Positions 55,505 through 64,000 of a stretch of 64,000 bases of DNA are shown here, in pieces. A program made the translations under genes and the position numbers. Where the stretch lies: positions 22,222,139 through 22,286,138 of the forward strand of contig CM075769.1 of the NCBI GenBank assembly GCA_037974665.1, read 5' to 3'. The stretch is from Ehretia macrophylla. Its lineage: Eukaryota > Streptophyta > Magnoliopsida > Boraginales > Ehretiaceae. Positions within the stretch are counted from its first letter, which is position 1. Each line of letters begins with the position of its first letter. The notes below the pieces were generated by a model. The model was not told where the DNA came from and ran no database searches. It saw nothing but the letters and a program-made list of their open reading frames with translations.

Positions 55505-57921
55505 TGTGAGGCCCCAAATTTTCATCTTTGCCTCGATTTGTGTGTTTTGACCTGTTTATGTGTTATATGAATTAGAATGTGCTAATTCTATGATTTATAA
55601 TCCTATTACATGCTATGTGTGCATTTATGAAATTTTCATAAAAAACGACATCATAAATTTTACCGACAGTTTTTGTGAAAAGTATTTTGAACACTTGTCC
55701 GTTAAAATTTTTACAGGGGTGTTTTAAACGTTTTAAAACGTAGTCTTCAGATATTAATAGACTCGTGTTTGATTAAAACAGATTTTAAATCGGCTTTGGA
55801 ATTTTAAAGGTTTTTACACTTTCTTTTGTAAAAATTGCATTTTTAATCGAGTCGGGTGAAAATGTTTGCATGTAAAACCCTTTGTCACCTAAAATAAATT
55901 ATCTAGAAATAGTCTAAGTGTTGCATAATTGTTTTGAGCAAAAATAGTATAAGAAATGAATTAAAAGACTAGAAATACAAAAAAACACTAATTTGTTCAA
56001 CTTTGACTTTGCATTATTTTTTGTTGACTTGCCTTATATATGCATATCAACTAAAATAGCTCACAAAACAAAAGTCAAAACACCACAAACATACACACAC
56101 ATGGCCGAAACTTAGGAGCCATTTTTGCTTGTATTTTTATCAAATTTTCTCATAGAAATTGCATTACAAAGCCAAAACACTTGAATCAAAGTTTGTTCTT
56201 GCTTGTTGGGCACCTATTGCACATCTTTCTTGCATCATAACACATCAAAGGTGAGAGAAAAATTCTAGATCTCAAAATGTCATTTTTATGTTAATTCATA
56301 TAATCAAATTTTTAGCTGTTGAAATGTTAAATTGATGTTATATTATTGCTCAGTAAATGCTAAGGATTGTTTATATGTGTTTATATAAGTTTTGAACCGT
56401 TGTAGCATGAATTTTTATTTTTCGGGTATTAAAATTGAGTTGTTGGCTATTTATTGAATAATTGGAGTTGTGGTGGTTGGAATCGATTGTTGTTAGCTTT
56501 TAAAAGTTTGTTAAATACGTGGTAGTAATGTTGTAATGCCAAAATTTTGATTGTGATGTCGAGGTGACAGTCCAGAAATTTCAGCCATGGTGCATTGAGG
56601 TTTTAGGGCTGTTGGGCTTAATTTGATGGATTGTGGTTGGTTTTCGAGGGGGCTAATGTAGTTGCTTGAGTGGGTGAGTGATAGAAACTGGTTTGGAGAT
56701 CATTGGATTAGTAGATTGTAAGTTATGACTTTTAGAAGTTTAAATTGTCTTTCTTTAAATGTTGAGATAATGCCTTTAGTTGTTTGGGTAGAGTTTGAGT
56801 GGTTGAATTATGGGTTGTTGTTGGTTAGAATCGGGTTTGGTTGAATGGATTAATGCGTGTTAAGTTGGATGGCCTACTTTGTCATCTAACTTAGTTGTTG
56901 AGTTGTTAATTGTTTAATTGATGATATGTTGTTGAAATGTTATTAGTTGATTATTGATTATTGATGAAGCCGAGAGATAGGAAACCTACTTTGTTGTCCT
57001 TCTGAGATATAAATGTTTATTATTATTGTCATGAGTCTTGGTATGTGTGTGCCACATCTCGGGCAGCGTCGGGCTGTCGGGTTGATAATGGCATGACTAT
57101 CATAGGCTACCCCCAGCTCGCATGGCGGAGGTGCCATGGAGGGAGGGGCTAGTGAGGTACCTCAGGTGCGTGAGTAATGTGGAGTTATAACAAGAATGGT
57201 TGAGATCATGATGGCGTTTGGAGCTACACCAACTAGAGTATCCTTTATTGATTGGTTATTATTACTAATGTGCTTATATTGTTATTGATGTTTATTATGT
57301 GTTTACTGCTCAAAGGATGATTTTCAAGGAGTATAGTAAATACTATTAGAGATCTATCGAATCCTCACTGGGCTTGTTTTATATAAGCTCACTCTCAATT
57401 ATTGCATGCATACAAGTGATATTGAACAAGATTACGGGTACGTGCCTCAGGAAGCTGAGAATGTGCCATATGTGGACGAGTCCTATGTGCCAGAGTCTTG
57501 TCCTTGATATCTGAGATGTTGTACTCTTTTGTTATCTTGTATATTAAAACTAGTTGGTTTGTATTTACTTAGAAATTTATGATGTATAAGATGTTGTAAA
57601 GATAATGGATTAAATGTTGCTAGCTTAGTAGTCTTGTTTTGGAACATGATTAGATTGTTAGATTGGTTATAATCTATTGTATGTTATATAGTAAATGTAT
57701 GATGCTGGAACGGAGGCGTATAACCTATGAATACAATGGTAAAAGAATGTTTAATGTATATTGTGGTTGTGCTGTTTAATTGTTGAATTGTTTGTGGAGT
57801 TGGTTGTATGAGTTGTGAAGAGGTTGGTTTAGAGCCTCGGTGTCTTAATTACTGTCGTTATAATAGCAAAATTCCGTTGCGTCCTGACTAATTGTAGGAG
57901 GGGTCAAGTTGGGGCATTACA
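55505..57921 (+). repeat. Solo gypsy-type LTR J (2417 bp, target duplication AATAG)
   Basis: It starts TGTGAGGCCCC and ends GGGGCATTACA, flanked by AATAG (55500-55504 and 57922-57926). It is a distant relative of S2 and the LTR of A. It has a donor-like AAAG/GTGAGAG (GT at 56251), GGCAGC/GCTGTC hairpin in 57057-57081, GTATCCTTT at 57238-57246, hairpin GGGCTT/AAGCTC at 57370-57390, and a frame DYGYVPQEAENVPYVDESY to the TGA at 57505-57507. Confidence 0.95.
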
Positions 57922-58822
57922 AATAGCCTCTTAGGACCTCTCAAAGTTGCAAGAAAACTCTAAACAAGCAAAACTGCATTAGCCTAACTTATATGGTTAA
58001 GTTTTCTACTTTCTCAAACTCCAATTAATATGATTTTGCTATATAATTAAAGCTTATCAAAAGTAGATAGTCCTAGAATCAAATGGAACTCAATTCAGAG
58101 TTGAATTGAGTGAGATATGGTCTTCGGAAAAACATTGCACGAATCTGTCAAAAATCTGGTCGAGTAACTCAACCAGATCCACTCTTCTGGATGGGTGGCA
58201 GTGAGCATCCGGTCGAGTAAATCCAGTCGAGTAACTCGACCGGATCCACTCTTCCGGATGAGTGGCAGTGAGCAAAATTTCTCTCATCTAGATAGAGTAT
58301 TTTACCCATGAATTCAAGGCTTTCTCTCCTATTTTAAAACCTAAGTTGCATATGCTGTTGCCATGCTCCAAATCATCAACTTCACATACAACAACACAAG
58401 ATTTCAATCTATCCTAGCATCATCTATATCACATAAACCCATCCACAACAAATACCCATTAGCAAACTCAAGCTTGTCAACTAGGGTAGCTCAATCTCAA
58501 CTTCTAGCAAGCCAAATACATGTACAACATACATCTCAACCTTATACTGGTACTCAAGGGCTTAAGTAAGATTCTTATGACATTACACAACAACATTGAA
58601 CCCTAGTTAACCAACAAAACCCCCATTGCACAACACAAGTTCATATCCACCATTAACAAGCTCAATACCCACACATAAAGTATATAACAAGCTATATGAC
58701 TTTACAAAGCCTTTTGAAAATCATCCCTCACCTTAGCTTTGTAGGAAAATTGTAAGTGTGGAGTCAGAGAGCTTGAAAATGTAAGATAATGCTTGAAAAA
58801 TGCTTGAAACAACTTAGTCCCC

Positions 58823-58868
58823 CTTCTTCTTCTTCTTCTTCTTCTTCTTCTTTTTCTTCTTCTTCTTC
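58823..58868. repeat. (TTC)n microsatellite in the 5' LTR of C
   Basis: A run of TTC triplets. The other LTR copy has a shorter run at 33364-33382. Confidence 0.9.
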
Positions 58869-59249
58869 CTTTGGTTGATCGTGTAATGTGTGTGTGGTAT
58901 GCAGGCAACGTTTTTGTGTGTGTGTATAAAGTAGGTATATGTTTTATTATATTTGGTTAGGTAGGATATTTTCTTAAATGACCAAATAACGACTTTGCCC
59001 TCCAGTTAGTTAGTGTATTGCTATGTTGTCATTCTAGTCAAATTTCAACTAGTCTAGTTGGCTATTTTGCAATAGTAGGATTTAATTAATTACCTATGAC
59101 ATCTATTTCACTTAATGCACGTTAAACAATTCAAATGCATGAAAAATGAGATAATTGCACATAAAATGATATATAGCACATAAAATGATTTATTTATATA
59201 TTATATGAACTAAATGCACGTGAGGTCTCGTGTTGGGTCTTACACGAGG

Positions 59250-59264
59250 GATCGGGGCATTACA
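59250..59264 (+). repeat. Last 15 bp of solo LTR G
   Basis: GATCGGGGCATTACA completes LTR G after the right target duplication of gypsy C. It is followed by CGTCA (59265-59269), the target duplication of G. Confidence 0.85.
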
Positions 59265-60516
59265 CGTCAACCCCAAGGGAGAAGAATAGAGCTTTTGTGA
59301 GCAAAAATTGTGAGAATTTGGTGAAGAACAAGGCTTAGAGAGGAAGATTGGAAGCTAAGCAAGGGTACTATTTTGCATTTCCAAGGTTATCTTGCTTCAA
59401 TACTCGAATTCAAGGTGAGGGGTTGTTTTAAAATCATGGTTTTGAAATTATAATGGCATGATTGTGGTTTACATAGCTTGTTTGATGTTAAATCTTGCAA
59501 GATTATGGTTAACTTGAGCTATTTTTATGTTATTCAAGAAATTTATGGAAGTTAACTATGATTTAGTGTTTAATTGCTTTCTTGAAGTTAAATCTTGATG
59601 AAGTAGGTGTATATATTGTGTAGTAAAGATGCTAAGATGAGTTCTTGGAACAAATAATGGTGGAATTTAGTATTTGAAGTACTAAATTGACAAAGAAGCT
59701 AAAGTTGAACATTGGACAGATTTCTGCACCCGAATTTTAGAGCCATTTTAACATAGTAAATGAACTCAAAACTGAACAAAAGTTTTATAGTTGTTAGACG
59801 AATCAGTTTAGAGCAAACTTTGTTTTTGGAGCAGAAGCTAATTCAATCATTTTCATCCTCTAACGAAGCCATTTTTGAAAGATAGTAGAAAACATAGGAA
59901 TCTGGACAGCTAGGAGTAGTTGCACAAAAATGATCATAACTTATTGATTTTAGCTCGGAATTGAGTCTCATTTGATCCTAGAACTATCTACACTCGAAGA
60001 ACTTCGTTTCGGTATAAAAATCAGAGTATTTGGAGGTCTTTAGCCTAGGTGACGGAATTGCTAAATTTAAACTTCTGCTGAGAAATTTATAAATGCTTAA
60101 CAAGATTGCTTGTTGCTAATGTTAATTACTATTTTCAAAAGGTTTGAATTGTGAGTTCTTGATAACATGTGATGTTGCTAAATGTTGATTAACTATGTGG
60201 AATCACAAATTGAATCACTAACATGAATGCCATAAATTACATATATCTATGTGTTGAAACTTAACTTGTTATGTGATGCGAAATGTAATGCGATACTTAA
60301 TGTGATATATGACATATTACTTGAAATGATATGCAATGCATAATCTAATGTGATATTGGAAATGTTGCAACCTTCTTTTGGTATGGTAGTGTCACAAAAC
60401 TCTAGGCAGCGTCGAGCTTGCCAATATAGCGTGGTTACCATGGTCTGTATTCCCTCTCTCGCTTAGGAACAATTATCCCCTCAGAGAGCTATATCTCGCT
60501 TGGGAACAATTATACT
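59265..60516 (+). repeat. LTR H, second segment
   Basis: This continues H. It has donor-like CAAG/GTGAGGGG near 59415, the core GTTGCAAC (60364-60371), AGGCAGCGTCGAGCTTGCC (60404-60422), and CTCTCGCTTAGG. It is cut at about 60517 by LTR I before the GTATCCTTT position is reached. The rest of H is outside the window. Confidence 0.65.
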
Positions 60517-61073
60517 TGTGATACCCCGAACCCAACATATAGTTAATAATACCTGTGTGCATTTAATTAATTTTTATCTTGCATGTTAACATTGAATTAT
60601 GTGTTTTTTTTTAAAAATTAATCATTCATTTTAAGCACTATTTTCATACTACTTCAAAAATATTCAAATAATAGCTACATTAATTACTTGAAATGAATAT
60701 TAACTACTTTTTATATTTATAGCATTTGAATTTATTTTCGTGCACTTATTTTCTATGTTTTCAACTAAATAGGAAAAGTAGCTCCGAGACCGGGGTGAAT
60801 TTTAAACTATTTTACTTTTTAAAAATTATATTTTTCTATCAATACTTATCATTTTTATAGTAATCTTTCATCGACCGTTTGTTTGTGACATATCGAAAAT
60901 GAGAGTTAGAGAATTGTTTTTAGGACTCAATGAATAGTATTTTCAGCACTAATTTTAGTTGGTTAGTTAGTTTAATTGGATATGTATTTTATGTCTTGAA
61001 TTATGCTTGAATTGCCAACTAAATAGCTAAAGTTGACCTTTTAATTGAACCATTGACTACCATTGACCTTTGA

Positions 61074-63389
61074 TGTAATACCCAAGCCCGGAATGTGAAA
61101 TTTTCTTGTTTATCTTTTTGGGAATTATATTTTCTTAAATTCTTTGAGATTTAATTGTTACTTCTTTGTTGTCGCAAAGTGCATTGCATTTCGGGAACGA
61201 TAGCTAGAGAGTGTTTTCTAGTCCTCAGCAAATAGTAAAAACTAGTATTTGGTGTTTTAATTTTAGTGTTTTAGTGGTTGTTAGCTAGAATTAAAATTTG
61301 CATTAATTATTTTAGCTTTAAAATGCATTAAAATAAGCCTATTGACCAACTTAAGCTAGTTTGACCAAGGCTTGACCATTCGACCAAAGGCTTGTCATCT
61401 TTAATAAGCTAAAACATTGCAAAAAAAAAAAAAAACAAAGCTGAAAACAGTCTTGAGCAGGCCGAAACTTGAAGAGGAAAAAAAAAACATTTCAACTATC
61501 AAAACTTCAAATCTTCGCGTGAGCTTGTGCGGGGTTGTTTCTGAGGCATCCAGCGTAGTTTTCCTAGCGACTAGGAGTGTCTAAGGAGAGGGAAGCACGT
61601 TATTTGCACATTTGAATAACATGTATATCAACTTTGTGATTTTTGGGTTTTATCCATAGTTCATTGTTTTAATCGTTTTGATGCTTAAAGAATGTTCCTT
61701 GACAATTGTAGAATATGTATTTATAGCTTTTTAACATTTTCTGAGGTTGAATATTGAGATTGCAATTTAAATTGATAGTTGAATAATAATTTGTGAATAG
61801 TAAACCCTTGAATCGATGAAGTTGCTTCGTTATGCGTTCTGTTGATGTGAAAAGATGCTAGATATGTTAGAATGCCTAAATGCATGATTTGTTTGGATTG
61901 TGTAATGGAAAAAAAGAGAAAAATGCTTTGGTGAAAGTCGGGGTCGTTTAGGTAGAGTTTGACGTTTTCTTGTTTTGCATGATGGCATTGTCTCGGGAGG
62001 CCATGGAAGCACTTTTGGGGCGGTTGTGGCGTTAGTTGGGTATTTGGTTAGGGTAGTTGTAGTTCAAGCAAGCAAAAGGGGAAATCGGTGCTTTGCGTGA
62101 ATTCTAGGGTAAACTAGGATTTTGGGGTCTTTAGACGTGCTTTATGGTGACCTAGGAGGATTGGTGAAGTCGGTTTCCAAAACTCGTGGCTCGTTTGGAA
62201 GTAGTAGCGTTTGGTAAGTTGGGGTCGTTTTGTGTTTTTGTTGGTTTTCATAGAATTTTGCTTGTAGAATGCTTGTTAATGCTTGCTAATGCTTATTATG
62301 CTTGTTAGAGTTGATTTTGATTGAAATGTTTATCAATTGTTGCTATTGCGTGTGAGAGTAACCTACTTTGTTATTCTCCCACGTGTGGCTTTAGTGCTCG
62401 ATTGCTCGATTGTTGCATTGTATATTGTATTGCATTCATAGAGTCAGGGGCAGAGTGATGGGCCTCTCTGGGTAGCCTCGGGTTTCCAGTGTTGGTTGTT
62501 CTAGCTCCGTGTCCTATTCCTTTTCTCGCTTGGGTTGCCTCCCAGGGAGATTTGGGTCGTAGAATTGATAGATACTTCCGGGGTATTCCAAACTGAAGTT
62601 ATAAGGTGGTTTGGGCCGGCGCGTCGTCATCGAATTCGTGATTGAAAGTTGCTCGTGGAAAGAGTATCGTATCCTTTGAATGAGTGTTTATAGTTTTAAT
62701 GCTTGTCTTGTTTTATTGTTGGCTTTGCTTGTATCTCTATATGATATTTGTAAGAATTGCTTGACTAATTGCATTGCATACTCCTCTCATCTCCGTCCTT
62801 GAGACCAATTGCCCTCGCTGAGCAATAATTTTTGCTCATTCCTTTCTATACTATATTTTTACAGGAGTAGTTAAACCGAATCCTATTGAGGTAATTGAGG
62901 AGGAGGAGCAAGCAGAGGTGTTTCCTTGATAGCACTTTCTTTGCTTAGCTGGTGGTTGGTTGCCAGACTTTTGTACAGGCCATGCTTGATGTGTATATTG
63001 CTTGGTTCACGCTTTATTTTGAGGCTTGTAGCCTTGTATGTAGTTTCTATTTTGAGGCCTCTATGGTCTTATATTGTAAAAGTTGAAAGAATGTGAAGTT
63101 GTAAGAATATACTCTTATGACTAGTAAAGAATTGCATACTAATGGTTTAACTATTTAGTGGCATAAATACTTGTGTAGTATGCATGGCATTTTGGATTGG
63201 AAAGTTGGTTAATCAAAAGATGTTTGTTTTTTTAAAAAAAAAGAAAGTTGTCTTGTTTCAAATGTATATTATGGCTTTCGCAAGTATTATGTTGAATGTA
63301 GGGTTTCGGATCATCCACGGTACAGGGGAGACTCCGTCCATGTGTTGGGTCCGGGCTTGGCCTTTTCGGGGTCGGGTCGGGGCGTGACA
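61074..63389 (+). repeat. Solo gypsy-type LTR K (2316 bp, target duplication TTTGA)
   Basis: It starts TGTAATACCCAAGCCCGG and ends GGGGCGTGACA, flanked by TTTGA (61069-61073 and 63390-63394). It has hairpin GAGAGTAAC/GTTATTCTC (62354-62378), GTATCCTTT (62669-62677), hairpin GAGCAA/TTGCTC (62820-62837), acceptor TTTTTACAG (to 62864) and an acidic frame NPIEVIEEEEQAEVFP ending with the TGA at 62927-62929. Confidence 0.95.
62354..62929 (+). other. Conserved structured LTR module, copy in K
   Basis: Hairpin 1 is a complete 9-bp stem with the shared CTACTTT loop. GTATCCTTT, hairpin 3, acceptor and acidic frame follow in the standard order. The GGGTAGCCTCGGG box near 62475 is weaker than in other copies and the palindrome is missing. 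Confidence 0.6.
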
Positions 63390-64000
63390 TTTGACCCCCT
63401 CCCCCTCCCCCCTCCCCTTTTGTTGTCATCTTTATAACCAAAGAAAGAAAAAAAAAAAAAAAAAAAAAAACAAAGCAAGAGGCAAAAGAAAGGGCCAAAG
63501 CCAAGAGGAAGAAAAAAGGAGAAAAAAAAAGAGGAAACTTCAATTCTTGCTCAATCAATCCTCTCCAAGCTTGCTTCTAGCACCCTTGAGCATCCTAGAG
63601 CCTCCTCAAGCCATCTTCAACTAGCCATGTAAGGGATTTCATGGTTTTTTATGCATTTGAATAATTCTTGTTTAAACTTTGATTTTTGGCAAATGATCAT
63701 AGAATGCTATTTAATTCGTTTTGATGCTTGAAATGCCTTTTATAATGATAGTAGAACATGTTTCTATAGTTTTTTGGCAAGTTCCATGGTTGAAATTGAA
63801 GATTGCAAGTTAGAGAAGATAATGAATAGTAAAAAAAAAGTGAATAGTAAATTCTTGTATTCTAGCTTAATTTATTGCTATGTATGTGTGATTTAGGAGT
63901 TATGAAACCTAGCTTGGAGCCTTACATGGTTTGGAAATACTTAGAGTGTTTAATTTTTAAATTAAAGTAGGGCTCTTGTATTGAAATTGGGAATTTTGTG

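Larger units (their letters stand above)
31306..59244 (-). mobile_element. Complete gypsy chromovirus C with two LTRs, heavily nested (net about 10.2 kb)
   Basis: A minus-strand element with target duplication CGAGG (31301-31305 and 59245-59249). The 3' LTR is at 31306-33407 plus 48768-49122, the polypurine tract at 49123-49134, gag-pol at about 49135-53556, the primer site at 54396-54407 and the 5' LTR at 54416-59244. Later insertions are D (with E and F) in the 3' LTR, J in the 5' LTR and a TRIM in the leader. The C-terminal chromodomain-like segment ([19 protein letters not shown]) marks it as Tekay/Del-like. The coding region has many stops. Confidence 0.93.
54416..59244 (-). repeat. 5' LTR of gypsy C, interrupted by solo LTR J (net about 2.4 kb)
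   Basis: In element orientation it starts TGTAAGACCC at 59244 and ends at 54416 (TTACGCCCCGACCC plus reading). It matches the 3' LTR after removal of J. It has the TGCA array at 59116, 59136, 59156 and 59215; donor-like AAG/GTGAGGG near 58731; hairpin GGCAAC/GTTTCC (55316-55339); hairpin 3 GAGCTA/TAGCTT (54883-54901); acceptor ATTTCAG with the exon from 54858; and the acidic frame EATPEPAAQAEGEAY to a stop at 54779. The GTATCCTTT of the other copy is decayed here to ATATCTTTT. Confidence 0.9.
60517..64000 (+). repeat. LTR I, interrupted by solo LTR K and cut by the window end
   Basis: It begins TGTGATACCCCGAACCC at about 60517. After removal of K the segments 60517-61073 and 63390-64000 join through CCTTTGACCCCC. 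The later part has an A-rich tract (63448-63471) and donor-like CCAT/GTAAGGG at 63629-63630. The right end and target duplication are outside the window. Confidence 0.65.

Noticed and set aside
63250..63624. Frames around the poly-A and C-rich stretch (63390-63480)
   Set aside because: The translations are lysine, proline or phenylalanine runs from simple sequence spanning the K/I LTR junction.

Overview
The window is nuclear DNA of a flowering plant, almost certainly a eudicot. It is AT-rich and dominated by LTR retrotransposons: Ty3/gypsy chromoviruses of the Tekay/Del type, Ty1/copia elements, one Tat/Athila-like LTR and one miniature TRIM. The only host gene I can support has plant-style introns and an EAR-type motif. 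I cannot name the species. No rRNA, tRNA, organellar, bacterial or CRISPR sequence was recognised.

Layout. 1-6087: gypsy element A on the minus strand (gag-pol with a few breaks, tRNA-iMet primer site, 5' LTR), cut by the window edge. 6088-8243: 3' end and LTR of a Tat/Athila-like element on the plus strand. 8244-9017: fragment of copia M. 9018-21640: copia N on the minus strand, interrupted by two solo LTRs of gypsy type (S1, target duplication CCATG; S2, target duplication GCTAC). 21641-22168: a further LTR fragment. 22169-27571: the host-gene island, with a three-exon gene on the minus strand (23216-26131; 204 residues after joining exons) and a 950-bp foldback element 286 bp upstream of its ATG.

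27572-64000 is a nest of insertions whose 5-bp target duplications I could match by eye. LTR H contains solo LTR G (CGTCA). G contains the complete gypsy element C (CGAGG, 31306-59244). The 3' LTR of C contains solo LTR D (GTGTG). D contains copia E (GTTAT). E contains gypsy F (half deleted). The 5' LTR of C contains solo LTR J (AATAG), and the leader of C contains a complete 502-bp TRIM (GATAT). H is then cut by LTR I, which contains solo LTR K (TTTGA) and runs off the window.

Most interesting signal. The gypsy-type LTRs, although of several families and both orientations, share an ordered module. It consists of a splice-donor-like AAG/GTGAGG early in the LTR; a hairpin with loop CTACTTT; the palindrome GGTTGCGCAACC; a second hairpin built on GGCAGC or GGTAGC; a GTATCCTTT box identical to the minor (U12) 5' splice-site consensus; a third hairpin with compensatory changes; a pyrimidine-rich YAG; and a short acidic reading frame with a stop. 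In five LTRs this frame starts in the same splice phase. It looks like a conserved structured, possibly spliced, mini-gene inside the LTR. A second signal is an array of degenerate 19-20-nt units at the outer ends of several LTRs. All readings were made by eye, without alignment software or database searches.
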